Of a DNA stretch of 64,000 nucleotides, positions 53,387 to 61,631 are shown piece after piece. The DNA lies in NCBI GenBank assembly GCA_947447375.1, contig CANFJB010000004.1, positions 1 through 64,000 of the forward strand, read 5' to 3'. The position numbers were made by a program, and so were the translations under genes. The notes below the pieces were generated by a model that was given only the letters and a program-made list of their open reading frames with translations, was not told the origin of the DNA and made no database searches. Origin of the DNA: Bacteroidota bacterium (GTDB lineage: Bacteria > Bacteroidota > Bacteroidia > Flavobacteriales > Flavobacteriaceae). Within the stretch, counting starts at the first letter, position 1. Each line of letters begins with the position of its first letter.

Positions 53387-54802
53387 ATGAATATTAATAT
53401 GTCTAATTCTACCTTATTAAGAATTTTTTCGCCGCTATTTTTTCTTTCCTTACTGTCTTGTAACAAAGATTTTAAGAAGGACGATTATAGAGCTTATTTT
53501 GGTGGAGAAGTTATTAATCCAACCAATAGATTTATTTATTTTTCTAAAGATGGAGTTGTAATTGACACTATTCCACTTCAAAAAGACAATACTTTCTTCG
53601 TTCAATTTGATTCTTTAGCACCGGGAATGTACACTTTTAAGCACGATCCAGAATACCAATATGTTTATTTTGACAAGAATGACAGTATTATGGTTCGTTT
53701 GAATTCAAACAATTTTGATGAATCAATAATTTTTTGTGGTCGTGGAGATGCAAAAAATAATTACTTAATGGAGTCTTATTTAAAAGACGAAGCAGAAAAG
53801 GAAAAAATGTTTGATGTTTTTGATTATGATTTCACAAAATTTAACGCTAACATAGATTCTACCTACAATAAAAACAAGAAAAGTTATTTATCGCATAAGA
53901 AAGATATCAATTGGAGTAAGGAGTTTGATTTATTTGCGAAAGCAGAATTGGATTTTAATTATTATTCTAAAAAAGAGCTGTATCCAATTATTCATAAGCT
54001 AAGAACGGACGAAGATGTTTATGAAAAATTACCTGCAAAATATTACAGTTATAGAAAAAACATCGATTTTAATAATGTAGAATTATCTACTTATACTCCA
54101 TTTGTAGTTTATTTATCTCATTTATTAAATAATGTCGGTTCTGTAAAATACCACAATCATTTCTCGGATGTTGATTTAGCCTTAACAACCAACATCAATA
54201 AATTGAATATTGCTGATACTTTAATTCGGAATGAAAAAGTAAAAAATAGCATTCTTAATAATATTGCTTTCTCCTATTTATTAGAAGATCAAAATATGGT
54301 GAACAACCAAAAGTTCTTGGATATTTATAGAAAATACTCAACCGACAATAGTAGTAAAAACGAAATTCTAAAAATTGAAAACGCAATTAAACTTCTGAAA
54401 GTAGGAAATGAATTACCAGAAGTAAATTTAGTTAATAAAGAAGGAAATACTGTTTCGTCGAAGTCTATTATGAATAAAAAGACGGTATTGTTTTTCTGGA
54501 CTAAAGAAGCTGTAACACATTTAGCTGCAGCACATAAGAAAGTATTAGCCTTTAAATTACAGCACCCAGAATACCAATACATCGCAGTAAATTTAGATGA
54601 AGACCAGAAAAGTTGGATTGATTTATTGACCAATTATAAGTTTGATGGAATTCAAGAATACCGTTGTGCCAATTTTGAGGATGTGAAAAATAAATGGGCA
54701 ATTACCAAAATTCATAGAACTTTGATTTTAGATGGAAATGGCAAAATAAAAGATGCGTTCACCAATCTCTTTGAAGTTAAATTTGCTGATAAATTGAAAT
54801 AA
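53387..54802 (+). CDS. Thioredoxin-fold lipoprotein without redox cysteines
   Basis: A 471-residue lipoprotein (467 if it starts at 53399); the signal ends LFFLSLLSC. The N-terminal DUF4369-like beta-domain (YFGGEVINPTNRFIYFSKDGVVIDTIPL, FFVQFDSLAPGMYTFKH) and helical middle match the layout of the gene at 20482. The C-terminal thioredoxin-like domain (about 345-470; VGNELPEVNLVNKEGNTVSSKSIMNKKTVLFFWTKEAVTH) has TKEA at the place of CxxC (after W371), and no cysteine nearby. The cis-Pro position also seems lost (ITKIHRTLILD). It is probably a non-catalytic, perhaps structural or substrate-binding relative. It is a single gene with terminator. Confidence 0.82.
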   Translation: MNINMSNSTLLRIFSPLFFLSLLSCNKDFKKDDYRAYFGGEVINPTNRFIYFSKDGVVIDTIPLQKDNTFFVQFDSLAPGMYTFKHDPEYQYVYFDKNDSIMVRLNSNNFDESIIFCGRGDAKNNYLMESYLKDEAEKEKMFDVFDYDFTKFNANIDSTYNKNKKSYLSHKKDINWSKEFDLFAKAELDFNYYSKKELYPIIHKLRTDEDVYEKLPAKYYSYRKNIDFNNVELSTYTPFVVYLSHLLNNVGSVKYHNHFSDVDLALTTNINKLNIADTLIRNEKVKNSILNNIAFSYLLEDQNMVNNQKFLDIYRKYSTDNSSKNEILKIENAIKLLKVGNELPEVNLVNKEGNTVSSKSIMNKKTVLFFWTKEAVTHLAAAHKKVLAFKLQHPEYQYIAVNLDEDQKSWIDLLTNYKFDGIQEYRCANFEDVKNKWAITKIHRTLILDGNGKIKDAFTNLFEVKFADKLK

Positions 54803-54819
54803 GATAACTTACAAATAAA

Positions 54820-54850
54820 AAAGCGGTACTGATAACGGTACCGCTTTTTT
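54820..54850. terminator. Bidirectional terminator
   Basis: AAAGCGGTAC (54820-54829) with GTACCGCTTT (54838-54847), A-run before and T-run after. Shared by the lipoprotein gene and the convergent transaldolase gene. Confidence 0.9.
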
Positions 54851-54866
54851 TTATACTTAAATGATT

Positions 54867-55523
54867 TTATTTATTCCCTTTTTCAAAGTCAGCGATAAAC
54901 TGGGCTAGGCCAATATCTGTCAACGGGTGTTTAAGCAATCCTAGGATAGCAGAAAGTGGGCCAGTCATTACATCGGCACCAATTTTAGCGCAATTCACAA
55001 TGTGCATTGTATGACGAACAGAAGCGGCTAATATTTGAGTTTCAAAACCATAATTGTCATAAATCAATCTGATTTCCTCAATTAAAGCCAATCCATCTGT
55101 TGAAATATCGTCTAATCTACCTACGAAAGGCGAAACATAGGTTGCTCCCGCTTTTGCAGCCAAAATAGCTTGTCCAGCAGAAAAAACTAAGGTAACATTG
55201 GTTTTAATTCCTTTATCAGAAAAATACTTACACGCCATGATTCCTTCTTTTGTCATAGGTAATTTCACGACAATTTGTGGATGTAAATCAACTAATTCTT
55301 CGCCCTCGCGAATCATTCCATCATAATCAACTGCATTTACTTCGGCACTAACATCGCCATCAACGCTATTGCAAATGTCAACGTAATGTTTTAGGATGTT
55401 ATTTTTTCCCGTAATTCCTTCTTTTGCCATTAAAGAAGGATTGGTGGTAACGCCATCAAGAACTCCAAGAGCTTGCGCGGCTTTAATTTCATTTAGGTTT
55501 GCTGTATCGATAAAAAACTTCAT
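54867..55523 (-). CDS. Transaldolase / fructose-6-phosphate aldolase family
   Basis: A 218-residue short transaldolase (TalC/FSA group). It begins [36 protein letters not shown], and the Schiff-base lysine is in [12 protein letters not shown]. Later come [32 protein letters not shown] and [26 protein letters not shown]. The size fits the small subfamily that replaces classical transaldolase in the pentose phosphate pathway in many Bacteroidetes; aldolase activity on fructose 6-phosphate is the alternative. It is transcribed from the side of the SDR gene, 40 bases apart. Confidence 0.93.
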   Translation of the reverse strand: MKFFIDTANLNEIKAAQALGVLDGVTTNPSLMAKEGITGKNNILKHYVDICNSVDGDVSAEVNAVDYDGMIREGEELVDLHPQIVVKLPMTKEGIMACKYFSDKGIKTNVTLVFSAGQAILAAKAGATYVSPFVGRLDDISTDGLALIEEIRLIYDNYGFETQILAASVRHTMHIVNCAKIGADVMTGPLSAILGLLKHPLTDIGLAQFIADFEKGNK

Positions 55524-55563
55524 AATTGAGTGTTTTTAAGTTAGAATGTTAGTTTATGCTAAG

Positions 55564-56367
55564 TTACAATTTATAATGATTCATTAGTATTTTTTCATAG
55601 ACTTTATCGGGTAAAATTCTCTTTAAAACGATGGAAAACTTTTGAATGAAACTTCCCACTTTGTAATGAATTTTTGGGTTGGTTGAATTGATAATATCAA
55701 ATATAGCTTCGGCCATTTCGATAGGATTATTTCCGCTATCTACTTGGTCGTTCATCATTTTTAGAGTTGCACCATAAGAATTTTCATAATCTGATCCTTT
55801 TATTACTGGCGCATGAAAACGTCCTGCAGCAATATTAGTTGCGTAATCTCCTGGAGCAACATTTGTAACGTTAATTCCAAATGGTTTAACTTCCATACTT
55901 AAAGATTCGGTGATTAATTCTAACGCCCCTTTTGATGCAGAATATATTCCGCGGTACGGCAATCCCATGTAACCTGCAATGGAGGTAATGTTGATAATTA
56001 AACCCGATTTTTGAGCGCGCATTTGTGGCAAAACGGCTTTCATTACTTCTATAGGACCAAAGAAATTGGTTTCGAAATTATTTTTTATTTCTTGAGATGG
56101 TATTTCTTCGATTGGACCTGTAATTCCAACACCCGCATTATTAATTACAATATCTATAGTTCCAGAAAGTTCAATTACTTTTTTTACGGTATTTTGGATT
56201 GAATCGGTATTTCGAACGTCTAATTCTAATAATGGAAAGACAGAATTTCTAACATTGTCAGGGTTTCTACTCGTTCCATAAACGATAAAACCTTTGTAAT
56301 GTAAAAATTCGGCGATAGATTTTCCTATTCCTGAAGAAGCGCCTGTTATTAAAACTACTTTATTCAT
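55564..56367 (-). CDS. Short-chain dehydrogenase/reductase
   Basis: A 267-residue classical SDR. The cofactor loop is VLITGASSGIGKSIAEFL, the adenine-ring motif is VINNAGVG, the catalytic Ser is in NITSIAGYMGLPYRGI, and the Y-x-x-x-K is YSASKGALE. YGTSRNPDNV after strand 2 (Ser-Arg) suggests NADPH. The hydrophobic C-terminal part (KVGSFIQKFSIVLKRILPDKVYEKILMNHY) could touch the membrane. The substrate is unknown. It may be the first gene of a unit with transaldolase. Confidence 0.9.
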   Translation of the reverse strand: MNKVVLITGASSGIGKSIAEFLHYKGFIVYGTSRNPDNVRNSVFPLLELDVRNTDSIQNTVKKVIELSGTIDIVINNAGVGITGPIEEIPSQEIKNNFETNFFGPIEVMKAVLPQMRAQKSGLIINITSIAGYMGLPYRGIYSASKGALELITESLSMEVKPFGINVTNVAPGDYATNIAAGRFHAPVIKGSDYENSYGATLKMMNDQVDSGNNPIEMAEAIFDIINSTNPKIHYKVGSFIQKFSIVLKRILPDKVYEKILMNHYKL

Positions 56368-56432
56368 AAACGAATTGTTTTAGAATGTAAATATAGTTAA
56401 TTCTGATATTTGGAAAACTGAAAGTACAAAAT

Positions 56433-56491
56433 TAGTCCCGATTGCAGTGAAAATCCCACGCTTTTTTGCGTGGATTGCAGCGGAAAGCGGG
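56433..56491. repeat. Folded extragenic element TAGTCCCG...GCGGG, copy 2
   Basis: TAGTCCCGATTGCAGTG, then ATCCCACGC-TTTTTT-GCGTGGAT as a central hairpin, then TGCAGCGGAAAGCGGG. The outer CCCG and CGGG can pair. The frame is the same as at 39821-39890 with a different central hairpin. It lies between the SDR and SRP RNA genes. Confidence 0.6.
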
Positions 56492-56561
56492 TGTGAAAGC
56501 GAGGGAAAGTAGGATTGAATTACTCCAAAAAAAAATCCTCCGAATGGAAGATTACTTGATT

Positions 56562-56661
56562 AAAAAAAGGCAAGCGACCTACATCGCATCGCTCAACCAC
56601 TTACCCTTGCTACGTTCCCATCCTGGGGGATTTTGCAGGAGCAGATCGTGTAGGACTTGCC
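56562..56661 (-). ncRNA. ffs: Signal recognition particle RNA (small bacterial type)
   Basis: On the minus strand the RNA (about 56661-56569) starts GGCAAGTCCTACACGATC and ends GATGTAGGTCGCTTGCC, which pair as a long terminal stem. The apical core reads CCCCCAGGATGGGAACG then TAGCAAGGG: the GGAA tetraloop, with CAGG and AGCA on opposite sides of the symmetric loop that binds Ffh. The final stem is followed by a run of seven U (56562-56568), so the terminator is built in. The length of about 93 bases fits bacterial 4.5S RNA. The promoter is the palindromic element just upstream. Confidence 0.88.
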
Positions 56662-56662
56662 G

Positions 56663-56695
56663 TTGCAAATATACAATTAATTTGTATTTTTGCAA
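56663..56695. promoter_or_regulatory. Near-palindromic divergent promoter (ffs / glutaminyl cyclase)
   Basis: GTTGCAAATATACAA and TTGTATTTTTGCAAC are nearly exact inverted copies around TTAA. Read leftward: TTGC, 18 bases, TATATTTG (56673-56666), 4 bases before the SRP RNA. Read rightward: TTGC (56663-56666), 18 bases, TATTTTTG (56685-56692), for the gene at 56748. Each -33 element overlaps the opposite -7 box. Confidence 0.8.
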
Positions 56696-56747
56696 CTCAA
56701 TTATATAAACTTTTGTGTTGTAACTTCACCCACAAATAAAACTCATT

Positions 56748-57797
56748 ATGAAAAAATATAACCTTCTCTCAATCATTTTATTAGGCTCAATTTTTGTAGG
56801 TTGCAACGGTTCGAAATCGGCTACTGAAAAATATTTTAGTTTTGACGAAAGTAATTTTAAAAGCGAATACAATAATGACGACAGTGTTTCGCTGCGTTTA
56901 TTGAATGGTGAAAATAAAAAAATCGATAGTATTGTTTACTTTGTTAATGACAAGAATATTGGTTCGAAAAAGAATTTGGACAACCTAACTTTTAGCTTAA
57001 AAGATCAGAAATTGGGGTATCAAAATTTGAAGGCCTTAGTTTATTTTGAAGGTGAAAACCAAGAAATAACTTCTCGCATAGAATTGGTTTCGAATGTGAC
57101 TCCGAAATTATTGAACTATAAAATTGTGAATACGTTTCCTCATGATACTTCTTCTTTCACTGAAGGTTTAGAGTTTTTTAGAGATACTTTATTTGAAGGA
57201 ACGGGACTTCGTGGATTTTCGAAATTATTGAAAACAGATTATAAAACAGGGAAAATTTACAAATCGTTAAAATTAGACGATATATATTTTGGTGAAGGAA
57301 TTACCTTTATCAATAATAAATTATTTCAACTGACTTGGGAAGAAAAAACGGGATTTATTTACAATGTTGATACGTGGAAACTGGAAAAAACTTTTGCATA
57401 TGATAAACCAATTGAAGGTTGGGGTATGACGAATGATGGAAAAGTTATCTACGAATCAGATGGAACAGAGAAAATTTGGAAAATGGATCCAGCGACTCAA
57501 AAAATGATTGATTATGTAAATGTTTATTCTGGAAGCAGCAAGATAAAAAGCGTTAATGAGTTGGAATACATCAACGGAAAAATTTACTGTAATATTTGGC
57601 AAAAAGACGCTATTGCTGTTGTAAATCCTGAAAATGGTAAAGTAGAAGCGATTATTAATTTGGCTGGCTTACGCAAATTTATAAAATATGCTGAGGCGGA
57701 AGTTTTGAATGGAATTGCTTATAATCCGAAAACGAAAACCATATTTGTTACAGGAAAAAAATGGGAGAAACTATTTGAGATTACCGTCTCTGAATAA
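56748..57797 (+). CDS. Glutaminyl-peptide cyclotransferase lipoprotein
   Basis: A 349-residue lipoprotein (signal ending GSIFVGC, Cys19) of the five-bladed propeller glutamine cyclotransferase family. After an N-terminal beta-domain (about 30-120) the enzyme part begins YKIVNTFPHDTSSFTEGLEFFRDTLFEGTGLRG, the most typical family motif, and goes on with YFGEGITFINNKLFQLTWEEKTGFIYN, GWGMTNDGKVIYESDGTEKIW and INGKIYCNIWQKDAIAVVNP. It converts N-terminal glutamine to pyroglutamate on exported proteins. T9SS cargo often has N-terminal Gln after signal cleavage, so it may act on proteins such as those at 2953 and 15831 (inference). The promoter is shared with ffs. Confidence 0.92.
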   Translation: MKKYNLLSIILLGSIFVGCNGSKSATEKYFSFDESNFKSEYNNDDSVSLRLLNGENKKIDSIVYFVNDKNIGSKKNLDNLTFSLKDQKLGYQNLKALVYFEGENQEITSRIELVSNVTPKLLNYKIVNTFPHDTSSFTEGLEFFRDTLFEGTGLRGFSKLLKTDYKTGKIYKSLKLDDIYFGEGITFINNKLFQLTWEEKTGFIYNVDTWKLEKTFAYDKPIEGWGMTNDGKVIYESDGTEKIWKMDPATQKMIDYVNVYSGSSKIKSVNELEYINGKIYCNIWQKDAIAVVNPENGKVEAIINLAGLRKFIKYAEAEVLNGIAYNPKTKTIFVTGKKWEKLFEITVSE

Positions 57798-57809
57798 AAA
57801 TTAAAGCAT

Positions 57810-57838
57810 AAAAAAACCGCCTTGTTTTCACAAGGCGG
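57810..57838 (-). terminator. Terminator of proteorhodopsin gene 1
   Basis: CCGCCTTG, loop TTTTCA, CAAGGCGG, with A-run on the plus strand giving a U-run for the minus transcript. It is homologous to the terminator at 59586-59613. Confidence 0.9.
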
Positions 57839-57860
57839 CATATGTAATTGAGGGGCCTAA

Positions 57861-58586
57861 TTAGTCTTTTTGAGAATTTTGAGCCAAGTTGTAAATTACA
57901 AGACCAAATCCAATTTTGTTGATTGCATCTGCGATGTTGTAAGCTACGTCAACACTTCCTTTTCCAAGGATATTTGTGTACCATCCGTCAGTTCCTAACA
58001 TGTATCCTAATGGATAAATAGCCCAACCAACTAGTACGAACCAGCAAAGAATTTTGTGTGCAGCCAATACGTTTCCTCCAGCAGCAGCAGCTAATTTAGA
58101 AGCGCTTCCTAACCAGATTTCATAAGCTATTACAAAATAAGCCAATCCAGAGATTCCTCCCCATAATGCAGCTTGATCAGTGAATACCGTTTCTCCTAGG
58201 TAACCAGTAACTAACATTACAACTGACAAGAAAATCATTTTCCATAATAAATCAGTTTTTGCACCTGCAACTTTTAGTATTAAGTAAAACTCAACACACA
58301 TTAAAGGCACAGTAAGTACCCAATCCACATATCTGAAGAATGTTGGTGATTCTTGGAATTCAGACCAATACTCTTTCATGTAGAAATAGTGTACTGCTGC
58401 AATAAAGGTAATTAAACCTGAAACTAATACAGAAGTACGCCACTTTTTATCAAATTGACTTAATGATAAAAAGAAAAATGCAGATGCAGCCATCATAGCC
58501 ATACATCCAACAAAGAAAGTAAATCCTACATAATCAGTAGGTGCTAACTTTCCAATCAAACTCGGGTTAAACATAAAATTTGTCAT
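57861..58586 (-). CDS. Proteorhodopsin, copy 1 (green-type, proton pump)
   Basis: A 241-residue seven-helix light-driven proton pump. Key residues: proton acceptor D88 in RYVDW, T92, and proton donor E99 give the DTE motif of proteorhodopsin pumps; D220 and the retinal lysine K224 lie in IADAINKIGFGL; H66 matches the His that tunes the acceptor. M96 at the spectral-tuning site predicts green absorption, as in marine flavobacteria. It differs from copy 2 in 9 residues (4, 7, 112, 134, 136, 174, 205, 237, 240), none in the retinal pocket. It is divergent from blh across a 127-base region with TTGTTTAA boxes. Confidence 0.97.
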   Translation of the reverse strand: MTNFMFNPSLIGKLAPTDYVGFTFFVGCMAMMAASAFFFLSLSQFDKKWRTSVLVSGLITFIAAVHYFYMKEYWSEFQESPTFFRYVDWVLTVPLMCVEFYLILKVAGAKTDLLWKMIFLSVVMLVTGYLGETVFTDQAALWGGISGLAYFVIAYEIWLGSASKLAAAAGGNVLAAHKILCWFVLVGWAIYPLGYMLGTDGWYTNILGKGSVDVAYNIADAINKIGFGLVIYNLAQNSQKD

Positions 58587-58620
58587 AATAAAATTGGTTA
58601 AAATTGGTTAAATATTTATT

Positions 58621-58673
58621 TTGTTTAATCAAATGTATAAAAAGTTAAACAATAAAAAAAATATTTTGTTTAA
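58621..58673. promoter_or_regulatory. TTGTTTAA operator between proteorhodopsin 1 and blh
   Basis: Three exact half-sites: TTGTTTAA (58621-58628), its reverse complement TTAAACAA (58645-58652) and TTGTTTAA (58666-58673). The first two form a perfect 8-base inverted repeat with a 16-base gap that holds TACATTTG (minus strand, 58637-58630), the -7 box of the rhodopsin gene. The third lies before the probable blh promoter (TATTTTTA, about 58685). A dimeric regulator could control both genes. Confidence 0.6.
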
Positions 58674-58713
58674 TTTTTTTTTATTATTTTTAGACAATAA
58701 TTAAAAAACGATT

Positions 58714-59586
58714 ATGAAATATTTCAATTTCGCAATAGTAGCAAGCTTTTTTTGTTTGTGGCTTGATTCTTTACTATCAAATGATGCTCAAATAATTGTT
58801 GGTTTTATTTTGATTTTAACGTTTGGAATTCTTCATGGCGCGAACGATTTACTTCTAATTAAGAAAATAGATATTAATAAGGAGCAAATATCATTTCAAA
58901 AAACACTACTCTATTATATAATAGTCGTTGGTTTAGGATCGCTATTATTTTGGATAATCCCTTGGTTTGCTCTTTTACTCTTTATTATTGTAAGTGGTTA
59001 TCATTTTGGAGAACAACAATGGGAAAATTTAGAAAAAAGTTCGTTGTTTAAGCTATTCGAGTTTACCTATGGTTTATTTATTCTAATGTTACTATTTAAT
59101 TTTAACATTAAAGAGGTTCAAGAAGTGATACATAATATTACGTCAATAGTTGTCCCTGAGAATTATTTTACTAATGGATTAATAATTAATAGTGTAGCTT
59201 TGGTTGCTTTAGGAATTTACTTTTCAAATAAGTTGGTAGAATTTAAAAACAGATGGATGCTTGAAACTTTTTATCTATTAGTATTCACTGTCATATTCCG
59301 AGTTTCTAGTTTGATATGGGGATTTGCCATTTATTTTATCATTTGGCATAGCATTCCTTCAATAATCAATCAAATAAGTTATTTAAATGGAGAAGTGAGT
59401 TGGAATAATTTTAGAAAATACATTTGTTCCGCATTTCTGTATTGGGTAATTTCATTAATTGGAATTGCTACCTTATATTTATTATTTAAAGATATTGAAA
59501 TTTTTAACGCCTTATTTTTCTCTTTCCTGGCTGCAATTACTTTTCCACATGTTTTAGTTATATTTATTCTATTTAAAAAGAAATAA
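58714..59586 (+). CDS. blh: Beta-carotene 15,15-dioxygenase, Brp/Blh family
   Basis: A 290-residue membrane enzyme cleaving beta-carotene into two retinals, the chromophore of the adjacent rhodopsins. Family motifs with iron-ligand histidines: LTFGILHGANDLLLI, IIVSGYHFGEQQWENL, YFIIWHSIPSIINQI and ITFPHVLVIFILF. About eight hydrophobic spans. The lycopene cyclase and other crt genes that supply beta-carotene are not in the window. It is divergent from rhodopsin 1 and convergent with rhodopsin 2, which lies 51 bases beyond the stop. Confidence 0.93.
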   Translation: MKYFNFAIVASFFCLWLDSLLSNDAQIIVGFILILTFGILHGANDLLLIKKIDINKEQISFQKTLLYYIIVVGLGSLLFWIIPWFALLLFIIVSGYHFGEQQWENLEKSSLFKLFEFTYGLFILMLLFNFNIKEVQEVIHNITSIVVPENYFTNGLIINSVALVALGIYFSNKLVEFKNRWMLETFYLLVFTVIFRVSSLIWGFAIYFIIWHSIPSIINQISYLNGEVSWNNFRKYICSAFLYWVISLIGIATLYLLFKDIEIFNALFFSFLAAITFPHVLVIFILFKKK

Positions 59587-59613
59587 AAAAACCGCCTTGT
59601 TTTCGCAAGACGG
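59586..59613. terminator. Terminator between blh and proteorhodopsin gene 2
   Basis: CCGCCTTG, loop TTTTCG, CAAGACGG with one mismatched pair. The A-run makes it a good terminator for the minus-strand rhodopsin; the plus side has only a short T stretch. It shares more than 20 bases with the terminator at 57810-57838. Confidence 0.85.
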
Positions 59614-59637
59614 TTTAATTTATATTTTAAAAGCTAA

Positions 59638-60363
59638 TTAATCGTTTTGAGATTTTTGAGCTAAGTTGTAAATTACAAGACCAAATCCAATTTTGTTGAT
59701 TGCATCTGCGATGTTGTAAGCTACGTCTACACTTCCTTTTCCAAGGATATCAGTGTACCATCCGTCAGTTCCTAACATGTATCCTAATGGATAGATAGCC
59801 CAACCAACTAGTACAAACCAGCATAAGATTTTGTGTGCAGCTTGAACATTTCCTCCAGCAGCAGCAGCTAATTTAGAAGCGCTTCCTAACCAGATTTCAT
59901 AAGCTATTACAAAATAAGCCAATCCAGAGATTCCTCCCCATAATGCAGCTTGATCAGAGAATAAAGTTTCTCCTAGGTAACCTGTTACTAACATTACTAC
60001 TGATAAGAAAATCATTTTCCAAAGCAAATTAGTTTTTGCTCCTGCAACTTTTAGTATTAAGTAAAACTCAACACACATTAATGGCACAGTTAATACCCAA
60101 TCCACATATCTGAAGAATGTTGGTGATTCTTGGAATTCAGACCAATACTCTTTCATGTAGAAATAGTGTACTGCTGCAATAAAGGTAATTAAACCCGAAA
60201 CTAATACAGAAGTACGCCACTTTTTATCAAATTGACTTAATGATAAAAAGAAAAATGCAGATGCAGCCATCATGGCCATACATCCAACAAAAAAGGTAAA
60301 TCCTACATAATCAGTAGGCGCTAACTTTCCAATCAAACTTGGAATAAACATTAAATTTGTCAT
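59638..60363 (-). CDS. Proteorhodopsin, copy 2 (green-type, proton pump)
   Basis: A 241-residue paralogue, 232 of 241 residues identical to copy 1, with the same D88/T92/E99, M96 and K224. Changes are at the termini, in loops and at helix edges. DNA identity is also high and goes on through the terminator downstream and about 20 bases upstream of the ATG (AATTGGTTAA), where it stops. So this is a recent duplication or gene conversion with a separate regulatory region. Copy 2 has no TTGTTTAA inverted repeat and a much longer possible leader. Confidence 0.97.
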   Translation of the reverse strand: MTNLMFIPSLIGKLAPTDYVGFTFFVGCMAMMAASAFFFLSLSQFDKKWRTSVLVSGLITFIAAVHYFYMKEYWSEFQESPTFFRYVDWVLTVPLMCVEFYLILKVAGAKTNLLWKMIFLSVVMLVTGYLGETLFSDQAALWGGISGLAYFVIAYEIWLGSASKLAAAAGGNVQAAHKILCWFVLVGWAIYPLGYMLGTDGWYTDILGKGSVDVAYNIADAINKIGFGLVIYNLAQKSQND

Positions 60364-60545
60364 AATTAAAATTGGTTAATTGGTTTTCTTACTCGTAAGG
60401 CTTTTCGGTTCCGCCCCGTTGTTTAAAGTAGTTTCTGGACTCCACTAACATTACAAAATTAATAAAATAATTGTTAATATTATATCAAACTTAAATAATT
60501 TTAATTAAATTGATAATTGTGAATGTAAAAAGTTATCAAATATAT
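60364..60545 (-). promoter_or_regulatory. Long, partly GC-rich leader of proteorhodopsin 2
   Basis: Minus-strand boxes TATATTTG (60544-60537) and TAAGTTTG (60493-60486) are exact TAnnTTTG matches, far from the ATG at 60363, so the leader would be about 120-170 bases. Bases 60386-60440 are notably GC-rich for this genome: GGCGGAACCG and a perfect CTTAC-GA-GTAAG hairpin (60389-60400) follow each other. A single TTAAACAA half-site is at 60426-60419. No known riboswitch was recognised. Confidence 0.45.
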
Positions 60546-60586
60546 ATTTATGAAATTGTTAATAACTACATTTTATAACAAAAAAA

Positions 60587-60612
60587 ACGAACTTTTTTAA
60601 GTTCGTTTTTGA
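60587..60612 (-). terminator. Terminator of purC
   Basis: AACGAACTT, loop TTTT, AAGTTCGTT with an A-run before it, giving the U-run on the minus transcript. Confidence 0.88.
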
Positions 60613-60651
60613 GTATATCGCAATAAAAATCCTATTACTATAAAGAGAAGT

Positions 60652-61602
60652 TTACTTTTTGGACAAATAATCTAATACGTTTTTTTCAATTCTACTATTG
60701 ATGTCAGAAATATCAGCTTTAATGAATTTTTCACCGATAATATTTTCAAATAATTCAATATAACGATCAGAAACCGTTTGAATGTATTCATCAGTCATAT
60801 TTGGAATCTTTTGTCCATCTTTACCTTGAAATCCATTTTCTATCAACCAACGTCTTACAAACTCTTTAGAAAGTTGTTTTTGCTCTTCGCCATTGTCTTG
60901 GCGTTCTTGGTAACCATCTGCATAAAAATAACGAGAAGAATCGGGAGTATGAATTTCATCTATCAATACAATTTTCCCGTCTTTGGTTTTCCCAAATTCA
61001 TATTTGGTATCTACCAATATCAATCCACGGCTAGCAGCAATTTCAGTTCCTCGTTGAAATAAAGCACGAGTATATTTTTCTAATACCAAATAATCTTCTT
61101 CAGATACAATTCCCTTTGCTAAAATGTCCTCACGAGAAATATCTTCATCGTGTGCTCCATTATCTGCTTTGGTTGATGGAGTAATTATTGGTGTTGAAAA
61201 TTTATCATTTTCTTTTAACCCTTCAGGCATTGCAACCCCGCACAACGTTCTTTTCCCAGCAGCATACTCACGAGCAGCATGACCAGAAACATAACCACGA
61301 ATTACCATTTCCACTTTAAAAGGCTCACATAAATGTCCGATTGCCACATTTGGATCTGGAGTTGCAATTAACCAATTCGGAACAATATCCTGAGTTAATT
61401 CCATGAATTTAGTCGCAATTTGATTTAAAATCTGACCTTTATAAGGTATTCCTTTTGGCATTACCACATCAAAAGCTGAAAGTCTATCGGTGGCAACCAT
61501 AACCAATAAATCGTTATTGATATTGTATACTTCGCGAACTTTTCCGTGGTAAACTGACTTTTGGTAAGGAAAATTAAAATTAGTGGTAGTAATTGTATTC
61601 AT
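60652..61602 (-). CDS. purC: Phosphoribosylaminoimidazole-succinocarboxamide synthase
   Basis: A 316-residue enzyme ligating aspartate to CAIR in purine synthesis. Motifs: [13 protein letters not shown] (ATP loop), [89 protein letters not shown]. The length fits the long (yeast-like) form used in Bacteroidetes. It starts at [15 protein letters not shown], with a TACTTTTG box at 61632-61639. No other pur genes are adjacent. Confidence 0.97.
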   Translation of the reverse strand: MNTITTTNFNFPYQKSVYHGKVREVYNINNDLLVMVATDRLSAFDVVMPKGIPYKGQILNQIATKFMELTQDIVPNWLIATPDPNVAIGHLCEPFKVEMVIRGYVSGHAAREYAAGKRTLCGVAMPEGLKENDKFSTPIITPSTKADNGAHDEDISREDILAKGIVSEEDYLVLEKYTRALFQRGTEIAASRGLILVDTKYEFGKTKDGKIVLIDEIHTPDSSRYFYADGYQERQDNGEEQKQLSKEFVRRWLIENGFQGKDGQKIPNMTDEYIQTVSDRYIELFENIIGEKFIKADISDINSRIEKNVLDYLSKK

Positions 61603-61631
61603 TTAATTGTGTTGTTTGTTGTTGTGTACTG

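Noticed and set aside
60364-60440. Known riboswitch or tmRNA fragment in the rhodopsin 2 leader
   Set aside because: I could not match the conserved core of any class that I know (SAM, preQ1, cobalamin, fluoride) or the tmRNA end.
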